From Cryptomeria japonica (lineage: Eukaryota > Streptophyta > Pinopsida > Cupressales > Cupressaceae), in the NCBI RefSeq assembly GCF_030272615.1, contig NC_081408.1, forward strand, positions 770,501,336-770,565,335: a DNA stretch of 64,000 nucleotides, given 5' to 3'. Below are positions 59,128-64,000 of this stretch, piece by piece. Position 1 is the first letter of the stretch, and every line of letters begins with the position of its first letter. Under the pieces are notes generated by a model. The model was given only the letters and a program-made list of their open reading frames with translations, was not told the DNA's origin and did no database searches. A program made the translations under genes and the position numbers.

Positions 59128-60870
59128 TGTTACCCCTATATTTTTGCTCATGCCTAAAGTCTCATAATCAGCTAAAAATCAGATATTGTTAATGTTTTAA
59201 TGCTGAAGTTTTTATGGCCAAACTCCATGTCAGCTGAGAGATTTTAATTGTTTTATTTTTGGCTTACCCATATACCCAAACAATTAAATCTCAAGTCTTC
59301 TATCTCTTATGCAAAAATTATTTCTGGGTTATGCTCTACTTAGCTTATTTATTCTACAGTTAAAATTTCATGAGAAACAGAGCTCTGAGTAAAAAGTTAT
59401 GTAGGTTTTTCTATGGCAGCCGAAAAGAACAATTGTCATTGAACTTGAACCTTGAACCTTTTCAAGTTCAAAGTTCGGGTTCAAGTGGAGCAGGCTTTGT
59501 AATTTTTGTTCATTGAACTTGAACTATTGAACCTTTTTTGTTCAAGCCCGCAAGTTCAAGTGTGCAGGTTCAAAAAGTTCAAAGTTCAAATTTCAGGCTT
59601 TGTAATTTGTGGTCATTGAACTTGAACTCTTGAACCTCGTAGGTTCAAGGTTCAAGGTTTGAAGTTTGCAGGTTCAGAATGTGGATTTTTCTGAGACAGA
59701 AAAATCAATCTTGGTGCGGGGGGCATAACTTTCAATTGCACCATTGGATCGGGCTGAAATTTTGACAGGTCTTAGAAAACCTATTTTTCTAAATCCTCAC
59801 CAGTGCAATTGAACAAATAATATTGTGTTCAAAAGTTATTAATCTCTGAGTACGGGTCTATGCGAATTTTTGAGAAAATATTATTATGAGAAGCTCACGG
59901 CAGAGACTTTTCTTTGAAATGGAGATATAAAAGAAATGACCACCTGTAAACACATAATTAGATGTGTTTAATTTACATTCTCTTCAAATATTTTTCAAAA
60001 AGGAATGAAGGATAAAATATTTGAAGCAAAATTAAAAAGAGTTGTCGGAAGAAGATAGAAGATAAAGGAAAAGATTAATTAATAATCTTTTCAAGAATCA
60101 GTTATTGATAACTGAAATTCTCAGCTATATATATGTAATGAAAGAAAGGAGAAAAGGCTTCTTTTTTTTTCTTTTCTTTCTCTTTCTGCTGTAAAAAAGG
60201 AAGAGGCAACATTGTTTTCTGGACTGCACAGTTTTATTTTCAGAAAAATTGAGTTTGTGAGCTCACATTTTGACATTGATGGAATGAAGAAGATTTTGTT
60301 GATTTGTGGATTTGTCAATATTTTCTTTTGATTATAATGAACTTTGTTTCTCATGTGATTACCTTTCATTGCCCTTTTCTGTTACATTAAACTGTGTATG
60401 CATTTAATTCTGAAACTTTGATTTCAGAAATAAATTGTATTTAGAAAGAAATCTGTTGTTAACTCTTTGTTTGGGTATTTTGACCCCCCTTGTCCTTTGA
60501 GACATAAGAGAGACTTGATCAGCATCCAGAGCATTTTGATCTATTAGAAGGACTATTTTCGTGGGTGTGGATAATTAAACTATGCTTTACTTACCTTCAT
60601 TCACTGCATTATAAATCTGTTATTCGCATCTACTTTCATGGTTATGGGTAGATGTTAGTCTTCCTTTATTGCTTTTTGGTTAAAATCATATTCAAAAAAT
60701 ATATATTATTATCCAACGAAGGGAGCTGCACCTTCATATCAAAATTCAGAGAGCACTTGCACTCACCATTGCAAGTGACTCAACTATTGGTTCTTGTTTT
60801 CTCTTTCAATTTGGGCATTTGGGAGTCATTTTTAAAAGGTATTTAAGAAGGACAAATCTGTTTACCAACA
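59128..60870 (+). repeat. Solo LTR with GAACTTGAACC repeats
   Basis: The LTR is 1743 bases, TGTTACCCCTATATTT to TGTTTACCAACA, with the perfect duplication ATATG (59123-59127 and 60871-60875). A block at 59440-59690 is packed with TTGAACTTGAACC and GGTTCAAG words in both orientations. A likely TATA box, CTATATATATG, is at 60125-60135. GGGAGCTGCACC near 60721 and ATCAAAATTCAGAG near 60738 match the insertion at 4856-9741. No gene is present. Confidence 0.82.
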
Positions 60871-61024
60871 ATATGCTACAATATGCTTTCTATGCGCTAA
60901 ACAGTGCAATCAATGCGTTAAAGGAAGCCGTAGATGCACTATAGAAGCTTGCAGATGTGCTATTTTGGTATTTTGACGTGATTGTTGTCTTCAACCTGCA
61001 TGAAAAATGATGTTAGATTTGGGG

Positions 61025-61046
61025 ACGGGCCCCACGATGGATGCCA
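61025..61046 (-). other. Primer binding site of element D
   Basis: TGGCATCCATCGTGGGGC on the minus strand, four bases from the LTR end. It differs from the PBS of element A by two transitions. Confidence 0.72.
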
Positions 61047-61050
61047 AAAA

Positions 61051-62469
61051 TGTATGCAATATTTAGTGTGATCAAAATAATAAAATTGAGATAAAAAAAT
61101 AACATACCAATGAAACTTTTGGGTGCAAAGGCTAACTAAGATTAAACTAATTTAAACAAGTTGACTTCCCAAGATGTGTCTCATTGTTCTCTATCTCATA
61201 GGATCCCTCAAGCCAATATTTTTCTCTCAGATCATTGAGCAAATGACTTGGGAATGACAACTCCAAGAATGAGTGATAGTGAATGATAATGACCTATACA
61301 CAATACATTCTAGATCTATATGATGTGTTTAAGATATGATCCTAAGCTATAAAAACAAGATAATATGATAATGAAACTAATTAGCTATGGTAGCATGATT
61401 CATGATTAAAAAGCTATATTAAAATGCTCCTAAATGATTAAAATTCTATTAACAAAGAGAGGTTGAATGCTAAGTGTAATTAGACTATAGTGTAGATGCA
61501 TAGAAACTTGGATATGGATAATGAATGAAATGAGTCCTATTTATAGAGAAAATAGGGAAATGGATGATTAAGATTGAGAAATCTTAACAAGGGCTAGGAT
61601 TGAAAGTTATTCAATCCATGTTTACAATTTTCACCAATGAAAAGTTGATAATTGTCAACAAGAGGTGGCTTGAGAGGAGATGTAAGAGGTATTAAATGCT
61701 TGAGAAGACATGAGGGTCACCCTAGGAGGGTGTGATTAGGATTACGTTAGGGTTAACTAGTGGATAAAGCTTTTACCCAAAGGGTAAATTCTTGTGCAAG
61801 GGTTAATAAGATAACTAGGGTCAAAATAATGAGTGCTTGATGAGACCCTTGGGTTAAATGAGGGTTAAGTTAGAGAGAAAGTATCTAACCATGAGTTGAG
61901 GTTGGATTAACCATTAATGGTTAGGAAGACTTTGAAGGTCAAATTGTCGAAGACATAAAGTGTTTAATGCATTTCAAAGACTTTGAGCGATTTTTGAGAA
62001 GTGACTTCTCTTAATGAATTTGCAAATGTTTAGGAGATGGATTAGGCTAATTTAGAAGAATCTAGAAGGCTCTAGAAGAGGTTTAGTCATGAATTTAGGA
62101 TAATGTAAGTGGGAGACATTTATGATTTTAATTAAAATAAAAATGTTTTATTTCAATTAATGGGTGCAACTTGCATTTGTAGGAAAATACAAGTGGGGGG
62201 GTGGGGTATAAATAAATTAGATTTATTTATATACAAGAAATGATTTTAATTAAATATAATTTTATTAAATGGTGGAGAGGGAATTAATCAAATAAATAGA
62301 ATTTATTCAATTGATGGAAGAAAGGGGAAAATCAAATATTGCATTTGATTAATGGTTGGATAGAAGAAAATGGTTATTAATCAAACCTTAGTTTAATTAA
62401 TAGGTGGATAAATGATAATTAAACAAATAAGATTCATTTAATTAAGTGTGTAGATTTTAGGTGTCTACA
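61051..62469 (-). repeat. 5' LTR of element D
   Basis: The LTR is 1419 bases. It starts TGTAGACACCTAAAATC at 62469 on the minus strand and ends TTGCATACA at 61051. Its U3 shares blocks with the LTRs of element A and with the solo LTR at 44049. The TATA motif is at 61537-61546. No 3' LTR exists in the window for comparison. Confidence 0.86.
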
Positions 62470-63350
62470 ATAATCTTTGTCAACATTTTCTTCATTTTTC
62501 TTTTGTTACTTTTGGTTAGCTTTTATGTGTGTTGTTGGATTGGGTGGTTGTTAGGTTTTTGCTTGTGTTTTTTTTTTTGATTGGTAATGGGATGAAGCCG
62601 AATTTATTTTGACTAGAGCTACGAACTAGTGAGACCACATTTTTGAGGGGCCTCAACCTCATATTTGTTCGACATTAACACCCTTATATCTCCTTGCATC
62701 ATCCTATCTAATTCTATCTATCTATCTTCCATGCCCATGCATCACCTTATCTCTTCATTGCTTGTGTGTGGGGCTCCTTATCACTCCATTTTACCAACCT
62801 TATCACACCAATGTCATGCACTCCTTATCTCTCCACTAGCATGAACCGTTATCTATCCATCATACTCCATTCTCATTATAATGAGTTGCCTCCATAGTTG
62901 CGTTTGGGGTGTCATCCACCACTGTAGGACATGGTTTCCATCGTGAACATCCACCTCAGCAACAATTGGGGGCATTAATAGTCCCCACACCTCTACCTGC
63001 ATGGGACCACAACATGATTTTTGCATGCCATAAACCTGTAGTGGGTGGGGATCATAGACCAAACCTCCCACAAAGGAAGGCACACAACAACCATTATATT
63101 ATGGGGTCATCCCCGCTTGTGTAATTTTTTTGTTAGTTGGTAAAACTCCTTATTTTGTCACTTTATGCTTAGTATCATCTCCTTAAGTTGTTAGTACGAA
63201 GGCTTATTATTTGACTATGTCCTCCTAAGATTAGTTGGTATATATGGTAGGAACCATTAATTTCTCGATACTATGTAGATGAGGGAGAAAATATCAAGGA
63301 GCCTAGTAATGAGAAAGGAAATATTGATAAAAAGACTTATAAGTGCTAAA
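62470..63350. other. Anonymous sequence between retroelements
   Basis: I see no gene, RNA or clear repeat in these 880 bases. Two overlapping open stretches of about 70 codons (62853-63083 minus and 62909-63124 plus) lack any family resemblance. CTATCTATCTATC occurs near 62715. It may be host sequence or an older element. Confidence 0.4.
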
Positions 63351-64000
63351 TGTTAGTTATGAACAACACAAATGGACACTGAGAAAGGGGTGAATCAATG
63401 TATTTTAACACTTTTAATTATGTGTGCAAGTACTGAAACTCCAACTTAATTAATAACATACACATAGACTCAAATCAAACCACAACACCAAATTTATGAG
63501 GAAAACCCAATGTGGGAAAAACCTCGGTTATAATAGTTGTTGGAGTCTACTGCTCTAATCTAGCCTCACAGTGAATAACAATTTACAATGTTTTGGGCAC
63601 CAACCCAAGGAGCACCAACACCTAAAATTTAGGGCACCAACCTAAGGAGCACCAACCCCTGAATTTATGAGCACCTACTCAAAGGAGCACCTACCCCTGC
63701 TCTGAAAACCCACTCAAAGATTTACAGCGACTATTAAAGTTTACAATGCAATGATGAAACCTTGTTACAAATAAGTTTTGTAACACTTACAAATTTCTCC
63801 TATCCTGAGAATTTCTCTGCTTGTTGAATCTCTTCCTCTGTTTCTTCTTCTTTCTCTGTTTGGTTCTCTTCCTCTTTCTACTACAACTTTACCTTACATA
63901 ATACTCTATTCTTTCTATGTTCTAGATTTATCTACTTTTGTAGATTTCTCTATTTTCTCTTGATAGAAACACCACACTTTTCAACACACACTACCTATCG
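63351..64000 (-). repeat. Copia-type LTR, running off the window
   Basis: On the minus strand the end reads CATTGATTCACCCCTTTCTCAGTG and then CATAACTAACA at 63351. The GAGGTTTTTCCCACATTGGG block is at about 63490-63520. TAGGGCACCAAC and GGAGCACCAAC words repeat at 63590-63690. The LTR start lies beyond the window, so whether it is solo or part of an element is unknown. Confidence 0.7.

Larger units (their letters stand above)
39446..62469 (-). mobile_element. Decayed Tat element with many nested solo LTRs (element D)
   Basis: The 5' LTR is at 61051-62469, followed by a PBS, leader, gag (48544-46285), protease, spacer, RT-RNase H and integrase (to about 40080). It breaks off at 39446 with no 3' LTR. 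Numerous frameshifts and stops, plus four solo LTR insertions with target duplications, make it clearly older than element A. A deletion of about 330 bases near 41634 joins the end of the first RNase H directly to NNIAEYEAL of the archaeal RNase H. Confidence 0.85.

Noticed and set aside
62853-63124. Two overlapping open stretches as a possible host gene
   Set aside because: Both are about 70 codons, on opposite strands, with no family motif and no splice or promoter signal that I can support.

Overview
This window looks like intergenic DNA from a large, repeat-rich plant genome. It is AT-rich, has no recognisable host gene, and almost every base belongs to nested LTR retrotransposons or elements inserted into them. 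Tat-type Ty3/Gypsy elements, Ty1/Copia fragments and a plant mobile domain all point to a land plant. A gymnosperm-like genome is plausible, but the species cannot be named from this sequence alone.

Layout. (A) 1-22720: a nearly complete Tat-lineage Gypsy element on the minus strand. It has a 5' LTR at 21333-22720, a PBS, a leader, gag-protease-G-patch-like-RT-RNase H-archaeal-type RNase H-integrase at 18104-10334, and a 3' LTR at 1-524 cut by the window edge. Its 3' region carries an antisense plant-mobile-domain (PMD) gene at 2102-3970 on the plus strand. A separate 4.9 kb insertion at 4856-9741, flanked by a 5-bp duplication, carries a gene of about 1000 codons that I do not recognise. (B) 22721-33611: a Copia-type LTR on the minus strand (23279-33524) holds a TIR element (23827-32850). 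That element in turn holds a plus-strand LTR retrotransposon (24749-32677) with a five-knuckle gag and a second large unknown gene, apparently of the same family as the one at 5829-8834. (C) 33612-39445: a 5'-truncated plus-strand Tat fragment with a second copy of the antisense PMD gene. That copy is split by a 1333-bp Copia derivative whose two LTRs are inverted. (D) 39446-62469: a decayed minus-strand Tat element with its 5' LTR at 61051-62469. It is riddled with solo LTRs at 44049-45522, 48536-50089, 50353-56971 and 59128-60870, each with a visible target duplication. The 50353-56971 LTR contains a TIR element (50636-55898) built around a 3.6 kb array of palindromic words. (E) 62470-64000: anonymous sequence, then another Copia-type LTR running off the edge.

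How the parts relate. The three Tat elements serve as paralogous references for one another, so several insertions could be confirmed against an empty site in the same window. All coding regions carry stop codons. However, element A keeps one frame from gag to the archaeal RNase H, and the PMD gene of A keeps one frame over about 620 codons, so decay there is mainly by point mutation. The observations most worth following are: the large unknown gene family in two unrelated LTR contexts; the palindromic array inside a TIR element; the complementary nonamer clusters at opposite ends of the Tat RNA; and the Copia derivative with inverted LTRs.
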